Positions 10,966-23,440 of a stretch of 64,000 nucleotides of DNA are shown in pieces. Each line of letters begins with the position of its first letter. Position 1 is the first letter of the stretch. A program made the position numbers and the translations under genes. Source of the stretch: Takakia lepidozioides (lineage: Eukaryota > Streptophyta > Takakiopsida > Takakiales > Takakiaceae); the NCBI GenBank assembly GCA_030704615.1, contig CM060734.1, positions 59,846,042-59,910,041 of the forward strand, read 5' to 3'. The notes under the pieces are model-generated. The model was not told the DNA's origin. It worked only from the letters and a program-made list of their open reading frames with translations, and did no database searches.

Positions 10966-12180
10966 ATGAGAGCTCCTGTGAATGAGGGCCCAGTGGTGGC
11001 AGCTCACATGGTTAGGCCATGTGTTGTACCAGAAGTAAGTACAATGATAGTAACAAGAAGTAAAGCCAAACTAATACCTCCAGTAGAAGAGGAAGAAGAT
11101 GAGAATGGAAGTGGCAATGATATGCCTGAAGATGAAGAGACTTGGAAAGATGAGAAGGAACTGCACAAGGAAGTGGCAGATACTATAAGGGAAATGCAAA
11201 AGAGTACTGATATTCCTGTGGCAGATTCCTCTGATTCGGATGGAGAAAAAGAAGGGAGTGAGGAAGAAAGGAAAAAAAAAGATGCAGACATGCAAAGTAA
11301 TGAAGAGACTTTGGCTGCAGTAATATGTCAGACCAAAGCAGAAATTACCATTGGACAGCTATTAGCTGTGGCACCTTATTGTAGGCACAGGCTGTATCAG
11401 GCAATCAATCGAATTGCCCAAGAGACAGGAAACACAGACCTGAACAGCAAGGTGACCAGTTATAATGTGAAGCCGGAAGGGCGAGAACCAGTCATGGACT
11501 TTGATGATTCTATGCCAGTAATCCAATTGAGAATTGGAAGCACAGAACTAACTGATGTACTGATAGATGGTGGTTCTGGAGTAAATATCATGACAGACCA
11601 ATTAAGGAAGAAGCTTGGTCTAAGTAACATGAAACCAGCCCCATTTACAGTAACAATGGCAGATCAAAGAAGTGTACAGCCATTGGGATTAATAAGAGGA
11701 GTTAAGATACAGATACAGAAAATGATCTTTATGATCACAGTAACTGTATTAAAAATGGATGAAGTCATGGAGGCTTACTCCTTATTATTGGGACGTCCGT
11801 GGCTGAAACAGGCCAGGGTATTCCATGACTGGAATTCTCAGTTACTAACTGTGCATAATGGGATGCACGAGATACAAATTACCACAAAGAAATCTAGTAG
11901 ATTACCTGCTACAAGAAGACCTCGAGGAGTCAGAGAGTATGACTGGAGAGGAGGACTGGATGAGGAGCAGGAAGCTACCCTATTTGCTGCACACCCAGAA
12001 TGGGAGCAGGTTGCGGAGATGCGGCTGGAAAGCCTAAGTTGTTTAAGAGGTATCTGCTGTGGTGTAGTGTCGCAACACCAATTGAAGAGGAAACCAGCTG
12101 TTACCCACCACATTTCTATGAAGAAAGGAGGGAGAGATAGAAATCCTAGAAGAACCAGCCACTGTGAGCTTAAAGGATGA
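10966..12180 (+). CDS. Retrotransposon aspartic protease domain
   Basis: After an acidic Glu/Lys-rich linker, a retropepsin-like domain is seen: VLIDGGSGVNIM carries the catalytic Asp in a DGGS variant of DTG/DSG, followed by GLIRGVKIQI and LLLGRPWL. It would process the Gag-Pol product. The end overlaps the next frame by 17 bases, so protease and RT were probably one polyprotein separated here by an indel. Confidence 0.8.
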   Translation: MRAPVNEGPVVAAHMVRPCVVPEVSTMIVTRSKAKLIPPVEEEEDENGSGNDMPEDEETWKDEKELHKEVADTIREMQKSTDIPVADSSDSDGEKEGSEEERKKKDADMQSNEETLAAVICQTKAEITIGQLLAVAPYCRHRLYQAINRIAQETGNTDLNSKVTSYNVKPEGREPVMDFDDSMPVIQLRIGSTELTDVLIDGGSGVNIMTDQLRKKLGLSNMKPAPFTVTMADQRSVQPLGLIRGVKIQIQKMIFMITVTVLKMDEVMEAYSLLLGRPWLKQARVFHDWNSQLLTVHNGMHEIQITTKKSSRLPATRRPRGVREYDWRGGLDEEQEATLFAAHPEWEQVAEMRLESLSCLRGICCGVVSQHQLKRKPAVTHHISMKKGGRDRNPRRTSHCELKG

Positions 12181-13374
12181 AGTGGTGACTGGTTGGACAA
12201 TCACAGCTGATGAGCAGGTGAGAGAAGTAAATGTGGGAACTCAGGAGGAACCGAGAATGGTGAAAGTAGGAGCTGATTTGGAGCCGGAATTCTTCGAAGA
12301 AGCTAAAAGCTTGTTCATCAAATACAGAGATGTATTTGCTTGGAGCTATGAGGATCTAAAAGGGATACCACCTGAAGTCTGTCAGCATAAGATTGAACTG
12401 GAACCAGGGTCAGTACCAATCAAGCAGGCGAGGTATAGAATGAATCCCAACTACGCACAGAAGGTTGGAGAAGAGATAAAGAAGTTGGCTGAGGCTAAGT
12501 TTATATACCCAATAGAGTATACAACTTGGTTGTCACCCATTGTTATAGTTCCAAAGAAGAATGGCAAACTAAGAGTATGTGTGAACTATAAGAAGCTGAA
12601 TGCTTGTACGAAGAAAGATCCTTTCCCTTTGCCATTCACAGAAGCAGTATTAGACACTGTGGCAGGCCATGAGATGTACTCATTCATGGATGGCTTCAGT
12701 GGTTATAATCAAGTGCAAGTGGCAGAAGAAGACCAAGGGAAAACAGCTTTCATCACAGACTGGGGGGCTTATGCATACAAAGTCATGCCCTTTGGACTTT
12801 GTAATGCACCAGCGACCTTTCAGAGAGTGATAAGTGAATCTTTTCATGAGTATCTGGATGATTTCATGCAGGTGTTTTGGATGATTTCAGTGTGTACAGC
12901 TCTAAGAATGAGCACTTGCATAAATTGGAGTTATGCCTGGCCAGATGCAGGATGAGAGGTCTGGGCTTGAATCCAGAGAAGTGTACTTTCTGTGTGAACT
13001 CAGGGGTGCTTCTGGGACACATTGTGTGTAAGAAGGGACTTCTTGTGGATCCCAGGAAGACAGAGTCCATTAAAGTCTCTCCACCACCAGTGAATGTTAA
13101 GAGTTTAAGGAGATTCCTTGGGCAAACCAGTTATTACAGAAGATTTGTCAAAAGGTATGCACAAATAGCAGCACCATTGAGCAAGCTTCTGAAGAAAGAT
13201 GCAGTGTTTGCCTGGACAGCTGAATGTCAACAGGCGTTTGAGGAACTTACACTGTCAGTAACAACTACACCTGTGCTGATTAACCCTCACTGGCATGTAG
13301 TATTTCATGTTCACTGCGATGCATCAGGAGAAGCGTTGGGTGCGGTGTTAGCCCAGAATGTTACAGGAATATAG
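12164..13374 (+). CDS. Reverse transcriptase, frameshifted at the catalytic motif
   Basis: The RT fingers and palm are clear: WLSPIVIVPKKNGKLRVCV, DPFPLPFTEAVLD, FSGYNQVQV, VMPFGLCNAPATFQR. At about 12875 one base is missing in the run before the second DD, so the frame moves from the one ending at 12955 to the one opening at 12877 (DDFSVYSSKNEH, then GHIVCKKGLLVDP, FLGQTSYYRRFVKRY). RNase H starts before a second frame change at about 13372 (HCDASGEALGAVLAQN). Polymerase of the element; inactive as read. Confidence 0.88.
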
Positions 13375-13382
13375 ATTCACCT

Positions 13383-15350
13383 GTGTACTATGCTAGCCGA
13401 TTGATGAACAGTGCTGAGAGGAACTATAGTACAACGGAAAGAGAAGCATTGGCAATGATTTATGCAGTCAAGAAATTCAGGCATTACCTATTGGGAAGAA
13501 AGTTTATGTTTTATGTGGATCACCAGGCTCTGATATATCTGGTGAACAAACCTTTGATAAGTGGAAGGATAGCGAGGTGGTTAATAATCTTGCATGAGTT
13601 TGAGTTCGAGGTTATTTACAAGCCTGGCCGTTTGCATCTTGTGGCAGATCATTTGTCACGACTAACAACAGGAGAGGCCGCCACAGGAGTGGACGATCAG
13701 TTACCTGATGCGAGTTTATTTGTAATGGAGGTGCAAGGAAGTGCAGATGAATGGTTAGATTGGCAGTGGCCAATCAGATACTACCTTGCTCATGGTCAGT
13801 GCCCACCTAGTTATGGTAAGGAGCAGAGGAAGAGAATTGCTATCAGAGCTTTACCTTATACTATGGTAGGAAGCAGAATGTATAAGTTAGGACCTGATGG
13901 AGTACTAAAACGATGCTTGTACCACCATGAAGTAAATAAAGTCTTGGAGGAAGTTCATAAAGGAGTGGCTGGAGGTCATTTTGGAGAAGAGACTACCAGT
14001 AGAAAGATACTACTCGCAGGATACTGGTGGCCTACTTTGTTCAAAGATGTACATGAGTATTGTCAGAAGTGTGATGAATGTCAGAGGCTAGGACCTTTGC
14101 AGAGATCTGGAAGAATGGCCTTGCATCCTACAATGCCTACGGAACCATTTCAGAAATGGGGACTAGACTTTGTTGGACCAATTAATCCACCATCCAAGAA
14201 TACACGAAACAGGTACATAATTACAGCCACTGATTATACTACAAAGTGGGTGGAAGCTAAAGCTTTGAGGGACAACACAGCCAAGTCCACAGCAAGGTTC
14301 CTGTACGAGAACATACTTACACGATTTGGATGTCCCTTAGAATTTATCAGTGATCAAGGAAGTCACTTCATGAATGAGACCATTGAGTTGTTGACTAAAG
14401 AGTTTATGATTGTGCATAGAAAGAGTACAACATATTACCCACAGGGTAATGGGCAGGCAGAGGCTACCAACAAAATACTATGTACTATCTTGGCTAAGAT
14501 AGTCAATGCAAACAGAACGGATTGGGATACAAAGCTGCTGACAGCTTTGTGGTCATACAGGACTTCATATAAAGTCACCACTAAGTATACACCATTCCAA
14601 TTAGTTTATGGTATGGAAGCCTTACTTCCAGTGGAATTCCTGTTACCTACCATGAGAACGGAGTGGGGAAAAAGAATGGAATTGCAAGACTCCATCAAGG
14701 TCAGGAAACATGAATTATACCATGTGGAAGAAGTACGTGCTGATGCAGCTGATAATATGACCAGAATTCAGATGAAGCGAAAGGAACAGTTTGATGAAGG
14801 CAAGTTAAAGACTTTTAAGACGGGGGATTTGGTTCTATGGTTGCAGAAGAAAGGAAAGATTCAAGCTTCTAAGCTCAAATCACCGTGGAAAGGACCTTAT
14901 GTCATACAAAAGATGTATGATAACAACACCGCCATGTTACAAACCATTAACAAAGAAATGCTGGGAAGAGTGAATGCAAATAAGTTGAAGGGGTACAGTG
15001 GTATCCATGACAAACCCCTGCAGCATGATTTGCATGTTGAACCGCAAGAGCAGTCACGGGCTGCACCAGTGTTACGAACGGAGTATGGAACACTTGTTGC
15101 TAGGCCCAGCATATACGACCAGGGTGGGCAAAACAAACGTGACACAGCCTATCACAGCCCGCCAAGGCGCAACACAGCCTATCACAGCCCATCACGACGT
15201 GACACAGCCAACCACAGCCCATCACGACGTGACACAGCCTATCACAGCCCACACGACGCAACACAGCCTATACAACATACCACAGCGTGTCACAGCCTAT
15301 CACAGCTTACCACAGTGCATCACAGCCTATCACAGGGTAACACAGTATGA
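13383..15350 (+). CDS. RNase H (rest) and integrase
   Basis: RNase H continues with YYASRLMNSAERNYSTTERE and DHQALIYLVN. Integrase follows: a zinc-binding HHCC segment (H...GGHFGEETT...YWWPTLFKDVHEYCQKCDEC), a DDE core with the first Asp in WGLDFVGPIN, the second in EFISDQGSHF and the Glu in YYPQGNGQAEATNKIL, then a basic C-terminal segment (FKTGDLVLW, LKSPWKGPYVIQKMYDN). The last ~70 codons are tandem-repeat DNA read through (HSPSRRDTAYHS type) and are probably not a domain. Confidence 0.9.
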   Translation: MYYASRLMNSAERNYSTTEREALAMIYAVKKFRHYLLGRKFMFYVDHQALIYLVNKPLISGRIARWLIILHEFEFEVIYKPGRLHLVADHLSRLTTGEAATGVDDQLPDASLFVMEVQGSADEWLDWQWPIRYYLAHGQCPPSYGKEQRKRIAIRALPYTMVGSRMYKLGPDGVLKRCLYHHEVNKVLEEVHKGVAGGHFGEETTSRKILLAGYWWPTLFKDVHEYCQKCDECQRLGPLQRSGRMALHPTMPTEPFQKWGLDFVGPINPPSKNTRNRYIITATDYTTKWVEAKALRDNTAKSTARFLYENILTRFGCPLEFISDQGSHFMNETIELLTKEFMIVHRKSTTYYPQGNGQAEATNKILCTILAKIVNANRTDWDTKLLTALWSYRTSYKVTTKYTPFQLVYGMEALLPVEFLLPTMRTEWGKRMELQDSIKVRKHELYHVEEVRADAADNMTRIQMKRKEQFDEGKLKTFKTGDLVLWLQKKGKIQASKLKSPWKGPYVIQKMYDNNTAMLQTINKEMLGRVNANKLKGYSGIHDKPLQHDLHVEPQEQSRAAPVLRTEYGTLVARPSIYDQGGQNKRDTAYHSPPRRNTAYHSPSRRDTANHSPSRRDTAYHSPHDATQPIQHTTACHSLSQLTTVHHSLSQGNTV

Positions 15351-15840
15351 CACAGCCTGTCACAGCTCAACACAGCCTACTAAAGTTACACGAACCATAG
15401 AATCAGTGACAAGTGGACACATAAAAACTTCAGGAAAATGGATGACGGAAGAGGAAACGGAAATTACTTTAAAAATAGACACGTGGAGGTCAGGGTGCGA
15501 CACACAGCAGAGAATGAAGTGCAAGGACAGGTGTCAAAAAGAAAGAGGAAAAGAACGGCCGTCAAATGGGATGAAAGGCGGGCCCATTAATGAATACGGA
15601 AAAAGGGAAACAGAACGAACGGCAAGTACAGAAAAGCTGAATTCATGTCGCATGTGTGATCCTAGTGGACTATCCAACAGGGAAAGTCCACTAAAGAAGA
15701 TAAAAGTTAAAATCCAGTCACAGCATACAGCCAATAGAAAACCAGAGAAATGATCAAGAAAATGGAAGAAAATTGGCGCAAGAGGCGGCGTCGTTCTGAG
15801 TAACGGGCGTCTCGACAGGACAGGCCATAAATGCTATAAC
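15135..15840 (+). repeat. Post-integrase spacer with CACAGCC-type repeats
   Basis: 15135-15385 is a degenerate tandem array of ACACAGCCTATCACAGCCC-like units, related in wording to the LTR arrays but with different spacers. 15390-15840 holds no gene I can support. Confidence 0.7.
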
Positions 15841-18800
15841 TTGGAAACTATGGAGGAACTAACAGACTATACGCTCGCAATATTACTTACGCAATGGCAT
15901 AGACACGAAACGAAAGAGCAGAGCTTTTCTCTTGAACAATGCTTGCAAGCCCCGCAGGCTTACAAGAGATTACCCATAGCTTTCTGCGGCAACCATACGT
16001 TTCTGCTTTGTGCACTACAGGCATTCCTGCAGTTGTTACAGCCAAAGCAGTTCTGTGAGTCTAAGATGAAGAGAGTGAGAGGAATGGAGGAAATCAGGGT
16101 GAAGAGCACCACAATTCTGCAGAAACAAACGATGGCTACCCCACAGGCGATAAAGATACTGGAGGAGCTGAGATTGGAAGGATTGCAAAGCTAGATTGGA
16201 CACTACACCATAGACAGTACATGTTACAATTTTTGCAGAACTTTGAGCCAAGGACAGGAACAACAACGGTGAAGGGAGTTGAATTAATGATTACTCCCCT
16301 ATACCTCCAGCAATTGTTTCGATTGCCAGCAGGTCAGGTGCATGTGGGGGAACACAGGGCAAGACTGCAAATAGGGGACTTATTCCAAGAAGGGAGTTTC
16401 TTTAAAACTCAGGGTTATGCTTGTACCAAAGCTGTGTACCCAGGGTTAAAAGAGATAGGCCAGGTATTGAACGTTCTGTTTGCCCTGAAACAGAACCAAC
16501 AATATTTGAGCAGATCCTTCACAGAGGAAATACTCAAAGGCCTGAAGGGACAAGAGGTACAATGGGCGGACATAATGTACAACGCACTAGTAGAGGAGAT
16601 GAAAAGATTACAAGGTACTACCGCAAAGTCTCCTATCATAGTGTCTGGCCCAATCATTGCTCAAATAATCCTTAATTCTGGCATACTTAATGCACAAGAA
16701 AGGAAGGAAATGGGAGTGTTTGAGCCAGAAACAACTGCAATGGAAGAGCAAGGCTCTTCACACAGTGAGGGTGGACTAGCAGCACAACCCGAGACTAAGA
16801 GGCAGAGAAGGGGAAAGACTGTAGTGGCGGATCCACTGGCTTCACGGATTCCGCATGATAATGTTTCCCAAGCTCATGACCAGGAAGGGGCACAGCAGCA
16901 CAAAAGAATGTTATTACTGGAAGCAGGACCTTCAGAGAGGGAGGAGGAAGTTACTTCTGCATCACAGCCAACACAGCCACTTGAACGACTTGTCACAAGG
17001 TCACAAGTTATCCATGCAGCTCAACCCGAAATAATTGATTTGGAAAGTGAAGGGATAGAGATTCCAACTACAGAACAGATAGTGGCAGAAATAGAGAAAG
17101 GGGACCTTCTCTATGAATATTCTGGTCTGGTCAAGGAGACAGAAATCCCAGAGGTGCAACAGTTGCCCAAGAGAAATCCTGAGGTGCATATAATGCACAC
17201 ACCTGTGTTGGAGGTACCACAGGCGGAAGGTCATGACACTGTAACACCAGTCATAGATGAAGTAGTTCAGGAAGAAAATCCGGTGGGACAATGGCCTGAA
17301 TGGTTAGTGAGACATCATACTGTTGAAGATCGGGAGGAACAGCAGCAACCTCACCATGATGACCCTCAACAGGCAATGCTGATGAGTTCCATAGGCAGGA
17401 CACTTAATTTGTTGGGGACTTATGTCAAATCCCATGTTCCAATTACCCAATTGACAGCCTTGAAAGAGGAACTCAGGAAGGAGTTTGAGGCTCGACTTGC
17501 CACTGAGTGTGCAAACAAGGTCGATGAAGAGGTCACTCTCAAGATGAAGCAGGACTTGGGCAATACAGAAATGGCTTTGCAGTTGGCCAAGCAACAATTG
17601 ATTGAGGCAAACCTCGCGCAAGACCAGTTGCACGAAGCACATAAGCAACAGCTATACCAAATGCAGGTGCAGCATGAAAGCAAGTTGCAAGAACTGAATG
17701 CACTACATACGGAGTTGCAGACAGTGCATAACAGGATGGCGATACAATGTGCTACATTTACAACTATGCTTGACCAATCAACAAAAGAAATAAACAGTCA
17801 AGCGGAAAAATGTACGAAGGCAGAAGAAGAGAATGTTGAGCAAATGAAGCTCATTGTCGATATGAAGAATACAATCTGTCGCCATGAAGATACTTTCAAG
17901 CAATACAGGCAGAGGGAAGCTGATCAAGAGAAACACATCGTGGAGTTGCAACAAACCATCGTGGCCAATAGAAATGAAATCGCGGTCAGTAACAAGGCTT
18001 CGAAGGAAGCCAATAATCTACTTGCTGCCTATGCGCAATTGGTTGAGCCACAGGCGAAGCGCATGGAGGCTTTACAACAGCAGTTGGAATTGTACAAGCT
18101 AAGAGAAGAGCAAACTCTCAGGGGAACCACAAGCAGCTTGGTGGATAACAGCCTTATGCAGGTCTGGTTAGCACAAGGGCCAGTAGAGGGCAAAAGCCCA
18201 CGGAAGCTCACCCAAAGCGAGATGAATGAGCTCAGACTGCAGGTGCAGAACATTGCCACAACTACTATAGACAATGTCTATAGTAGGATAGCAGAGTTAC
18301 AAGAGGATGTAGACGGACTCCAGACTCAAGTGGAAGACCTCACTTCAAACATCGACCAAAGAGTCTATATCCCTCAAGAACAGCTAATGGCTTCTTATTT
18401 GCAAGCCAGAACTCTGGCTTTTCAGTCTTCACAGGAGGTGCAGGAGATGCCAATGATACAGGAGCCAGTACCACCACCACCACAACAGGTCACTGTACCA
18501 GTAGCTGAACCTGTGGTTACTACAACCACACCACAGCCACCACAGCCGGAGGTATGGGGCAATGCCGCTTTTAACCCACCTAAAACTCCAGCTGCAAGGG
18601 AGTACAGCAGGGCTATGCTTATGCCCTTCAACCAAATTCCCATCATGTTGGATTTGGCTTGGAAAGAATTTAGTCCTCCGCAGTCATTCGCACATTACTA
18701 CCAAATCATGCGTATTTGGCTGCCAGTGGCAACTAGGACTAAAGTTCTTCCAAACAATCGACATATTGAAGATCATCACTTTGCACAATACTGGCACGAG

Positions 18801-19616
18801 GCAGGTACCATGTTGAGGGAATTGGTTGCTTTCCAGGTTGTACATGGACTCATTTATACCAAGACCAAGGAGATAGCAAGTATTGTCATGGGGTGCGGGC
18901 TATACTACGCTGCTTGTTTTCTGGTACGTTACCACATTGAGCAACAAAAGATGCAAACACGCTTTCAAAGTTACTCCAGTGGAGATCATTGGGTATTACC
19001 TTCGGTGCCACCTCATATGTACCTATATGACCCAAAAGTTATGATGCAGAAGGATTCTCAAATTCGTTCATGGTTTCAAGCAGCCTGCAACCAATTGTCA
19101 ACACAGAAATTCGGACTTGATGACATTTTCTATAAGGGACATGTGGCATGGAAGTACTTGCACGCTGCACCAGTAATTGGTACCCCACTCATCTGGACAG
19201 ACAAGGAGCTCAGTGCCTACACCAATTTTGCTGTTCACGGTTAACACCAAGTTGTAAAATACAAACTTCCAGACATGGTAGGACAGCATTGTATGCCCCA
19301 GATGATTCCACAAAAAGTTCGAAAATTAAAACACCTGAGAGGCGATGAGGATTCTGATACAACTGTTTCTTCACACAATTCTTTTGACATGGGAGAAGAC
19401 TATGCAATTCAGATGGAAGAGAAGAAACAAAGGGGATCTCCTATGCCGGAAAGATTACCTCGATATCAGCCTCCAGAAGGCCTCACTTATCCAGGTAGTG
19501 ATCAACCATCTCCATCAACCAGAGACAGACCTCGGGCTCGTACACACAGCCCACCACGAAACTCTCAACGTCAACAAGGTGCTCACTCACAAAGGTTTGC
19601 TACTCGGAAACAGTAA
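15841..19616 (+). CDS. Large extra ORF of the retrotransposon: coiled-coil protein of unknown function
   Basis: An N-terminal piece (15841-16194), the main 1007-codon frame (16221-19244) and a C-terminal tail (19245-19616) appear to be one ~1.2-kb-codon protein, broken by a frameshift near 16200 and a TAA at 19242-19244 with the same frame open beyond. Visible parts: an N-terminal globular segment (YLQQLFRLPAGQVHVGEH, YPGLKEIGQVLNVLFALK), an acidic/Gln-rich linker, a long coiled coil at about 17400-18400 (LAKQQLIEANLAQDQL and similar heptads), a Pro-rich stretch and a second globular region (IPIMLDLAWKEFSPPQSF, HYYQIMRIWLP, VAWKYLHAAPVIGTPLIW). I do not recognise the family. Its place after integrase, in sense orientation, matches the extra ORFs of some Tat/Athila elements. 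There is no signal peptide and no convincing membrane anchor, so an envelope role is not supported. Confidence 0.7.
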
Positions 19617-19634
19617 ACCGTGAGGACACGGCTT

Positions 19635-19654
19635 TTTGAGGGGGGAAGGGGTAA
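19635..19654 (+). other. Polypurine tract
   Basis: The purine-rich run GAGGGGGGAAGGGG, then TAA, sits directly before the 3' LTR. It would prime plus-strand synthesis. Confidence 0.85.
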
Positions 19655-20851
19655 TGTTAGAGGACTGTAGGGGACTTAGACACTTATACGGGATCTGTAG
19701 GGTACCCTTAATTTTTGCACAGACTGAGACCAACAGGAGCCTTAGGGGTGACAGCAGCGCACTGTAGAGGGGGGTTACATAGCCCACACAGCCAACACAG
19801 CAGTCATAGCCCACACAGCCGACACAGCAGTCACAGGCCACACAGCCAACACAGCCCGTCACAGTCGTCACAGCCCACACAGCCCGTCACAGTCGTCACA
19901 GCCCACACAGCCGACACAGCCCACACAGCCCGTCACAGTCGTCACAGTAGACACAGCCCACACAGCCGACACAGCAGTCACAGCCCACACAGCCGACACA
20001 GCAGTCACAGGCCACACAGCCAACACAGCCCGTCACAGTCGTCACAGCCCACACAGCCCGTCACGGTCACAGCCCACACAGCCGACACAGCACACAGCCC
20101 GTCACAGTCGTCACAGCAGACACAGCCCACACAGCCAGTCACAGCCCGGCACAGCCACACAGCCAGTCACAGCCCGACACAGCCAAACACAGCCAGTCAC
20201 CGCTTGACACAGCTGTCACGATAATAGGGAACGAAGAGTATGACAGGGAACGACTGTGGGGAACAACACCTGTGAAGGGAACATGTTAGTTCACATACGA
20301 CGGTTAGAGAGGGAAACGGTTAGAACCGCGGATAGGAGGATAAAGGGAGAAACGGGGAATGAAGGGGGATCATCATTATTCGGAGGGGGACTTCGGAGTC
20401 AGGCAGGAGCGGAGATCGGAGGCAAGAGATGGAGAGCACGATGAAGGAGGAGAGAGGATTAGTAGATGCTTGTTATATGCAAAGCTGTAGTGATATTGGA
20501 GAGCAGATTAGAGACATAATGACTTCGGCCTGATACCTGATAAATCATAATCTGATACTTATACGATACAATCACACTGTGTAGAGAGATCTGAGAGAAG
20601 CTGTGGATTGAATGGATGAGTGAAGGAAACCGATAGATTGATGAAGCAAACTGATACTTAATTATCAATGCCAAAGGTAGCTAAGATGAATGCGAAAAGG
20701 GAAACGCATAGGAAACACCCCCATGATACACTAGCTGTAGGTCATGACTGATTGTTCTGCGCGGGCTGAGTACTTAGAGATTTCCAACTCTTCTATCTTG
20801 GAGTTTCCGCCTCGGATAGCGAAGGGATGGGTGAGTAAAAGCCGCGCGACA
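19655..20851 (+). repeat. 3' LTR (1197 bp)
   Basis: Near-identical to 7241-8395 outside the CACAGCC array (19780-20210), which is longer and rearranged here. The array carries nearly all of the difference between the two LTRs. Confidence 0.92.
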
Positions 20852-20856
20852 ATAGG

Positions 20857-23440
20857 CAGATATGCATTTCAATGCATTTTAGGTTTATGCTCCTTTGATT
20901 TAAACCTATTGAATGCCCATTTTTCATCCTGGTCTGATACCATCCATACCGGATGGTGGATGAAATCGCGGGTGGTTTTCCTTTAAGTGTCTCTCTGCCC
21001 TAGACACAGCACGATATCGTGCGTGTTTTTTTTCTCTGGAAGAGGGCGATGGCGGACGAATGCTCGATGGCGGCTGAATGCCCGAGCAGCAAGATCCGAA
21101 CGGGTGTGTTCTTGTTTTTTGAACGCGCGATGACGGCAGACACTTTCATCTCCCGCGATGGCAAATGACATACTGTTATGTTTGCCTACGTTTTTTCCTC
21201 ATTGATGAAGCAGCGGCGGTTATGGAGGTGGGGAAGCGGCTTGTATTACAAGATACAACCTGTCCTCAACTCTCTTCCCGTTGCATTCTGTTGTGCTCGT
21301 TCAAATTCAGATGATGACAGTGCAGCGTCCTACTCCACAAAAGATTGAGGTTCTTTGTGGTGTCACATCTATGCTTTCTTCTGCTGGTTCTGTGATCTTT
21401 GCATGCTTTATGGCTCATACCTGACATGGATAGCAACTGTGAAATCCTGTAATTCACCTCGCGCATCCTCACTAACGCACAAAACATTTTTTGTGTTTGT
21501 TTTTGGACGGGTGCAGGTGAGGGATTTCACTTGGCATAAACTCTTTGGCTTGCAGATGATCTGGTTACTGCAGGAGGGATAAGATATGCTGCAAGCTGCC
21601 GTTGTTGCAATTTTCTGCTTCAAAGCTGCTTCAAGGGGGATATGCTTTAAACCTTTACTTTGATTTCTGGTTCTTGGTAACCAAATCTGTTAAGTCAGGG
21701 AAGTAAATGGGCTGGGCCTCCTAGAAATCAGACCTTATTGTGAAGGTTCGGGCTGGTTGTGATGACAAGGGTTGGTGATGCAAGTGTGACATTGGATGCA
21801 TTTTTCCAGACCTGTTTTCTGGCCTTTTGGAGAGTCAGACAGTGCTGTTTATGCCTCACCAGTTTAGAATGTATTAAGTAAGGCATTGGGTAAGCCTTTT
21901 TAAGAACACATACATTCTTTCAGGCTCCCCCATGGAGATTATAACCTGATTACAGACTGGTATTTTTGAGGATCTCTCTAAAACTTGGCAGAGTGACTGG
22001 ATAAGGCCCTGGGATACATACCATAGCCCTGCATCTACTTATGGAAGTCCAATCAGTTCAGCTTGTGCTTTTAGGAACATACAAGTCCTTTAAAGCTGTA
22101 ATAGGGAATTGTTTTCATCAAAGCTCTCACTCTTAGGCCTGCTGGAATGGTTTTCTCAAAGACCTGTTGAGCTTACAACATACTTGTTTAAGCTATTTGA
22201 ACCCAAGAATTACCAAGCCAGTATTTTTAAAGGGCTTTTTTGATTACAAACTGTATTCTTAAGCTCCCCCCAGAGATTGGGAATGTGACATGGTAATGAC
22301 TCTCTCTCTCTCTCTCTCCTCCTCTGATACATGATACATATATACATGATACATATATACATGATTTGTGCAGAGGCATGGATAGCTGAAGGAGCAGGGA
22401 TAGAGTGCATGGGTCCAGATTCATCCAAGAGGGCCGATTTCAATCTCCAGATTACATATGATTCCCTGTGGAAGGATAGCTACAAGAAACCTGCATGAAT
22501 AGATGATCAATTGGTTGGTCTTGAGCTGAAGAGCACGATCCCTGCAGGGATGTCTCTCCATCTGTAGATCTTTTAGGAAGTGGAAGGCTAGGCCTAGGGC
22601 CCAGCTTTCTTATGACATTGTTAGCTGATATTCAGTTCTTCTCCTTAGCTCGGTGCTTTTCTGTTTCCAAGTTATGGCAGTAGTTTCTGGCTGCAGTCTC
22701 TTCCTGCTAGACTCTTTAGCTCTATGCAGACCCCCTTCTTTGCTTGCCTTCCTTCTTACTACTCTTTCTTATCTTGGTACGCGAAGCTGTGTCTTCCTCT
22801 TTCAGCCTCTATGGCACTCTATCCAGAGGTTATTTTTCCTCTTTGTATCCAAGGACATTTTATGTCCATTACCTATAAAGTTCTAGAGGCCACTGTCCCT
22901 CACTGTCCCTCTTTGTCAACAAAAATAAAAAAAATAAAAAAAGACAACAATGGCTTCCATTCTATTTTCCTAGAAACCTAATGAGAATTTAAATCAATTA
23001 ATAATCTAAATATTATAATTGTATGATTTAATTTATTAAAATAAAATATTATTAAAAAACCTCTTTAGTCATGAAGTTATATACTCATGACTACATCATG
23101 GCAACGTGGCATTATATGATACGATATTCTTTCCCACGTGTGGGTCATATATGTTGTCCATGTGGACACGTGTTACATTCGGAGTGCTACATATGTCTCT
23201 CTGATGCCTCTCCAATGGAGTTATACTTTGTAGACATGTAGTCATATAGTTAGTCATATATAAATCATATAGTTGTAACTACATCCTCTCTACAGCATGA
23301 CTCCACGTGCCACGCACGCAGTCACGGCTATGACTTGCAAAACGCAGTCCTAAGGACTAGTCGCTATGACAGGGCTTTTTTCACTGCAGAGTGATATAGT
23401 CATGAACGCATATAGGACTGAAAAAATAGTCATATGTGCA
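20857..23440. other. Right-hand interior of the CACTA element, no gene
   Basis: No open frame worth calling. It holds a CATCCATACCGGATG hairpin at about 20942, a TC microsatellite near 22300 next to ATACATGATACATATAT repeats, a direct copy of 6219-6360 at 22359-22500, and an AT-rich subterminal zone (22980-23460) with repeated AGTCATATAG-like words, as expected of CACTA subterminal binding sites. Confidence 0.65.

Larger units (their letters stand above)
7241..20851 (+). mobile_element. Full-length Ty3/gypsy LTR retrotransposon with an extra 3' ORF
   Basis: LTRs at 7241-8395 and 19655-20851 begin TGTTAGAGG and end GCGCGACA. The target duplication ATAGG lies at 7236-7240 and 20852-20856. A primer-binding site follows the 5' LTR and a purine tract precedes the 3' LTR. 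The order gag-protease-RT-RNase H-integrase is Ty3/gypsy; the RT motif FGLCNAPATFQR and the great length suggest the Tat/Athila branch. The LTRs match almost perfectly outside their tandem-repeat core, so insertion was recent. Several single-base frameshifts break the ORFs, which is odd for a young element and may partly be sequencing error. Confidence 0.92.

Noticed and set aside
18860-18960. Envelope-like membrane segment in the extra retrotransposon ORF
   Set aside because: One short hydrophobic stretch without signal peptide or cleavage site; coiled-coil composition argues for an internal protein.
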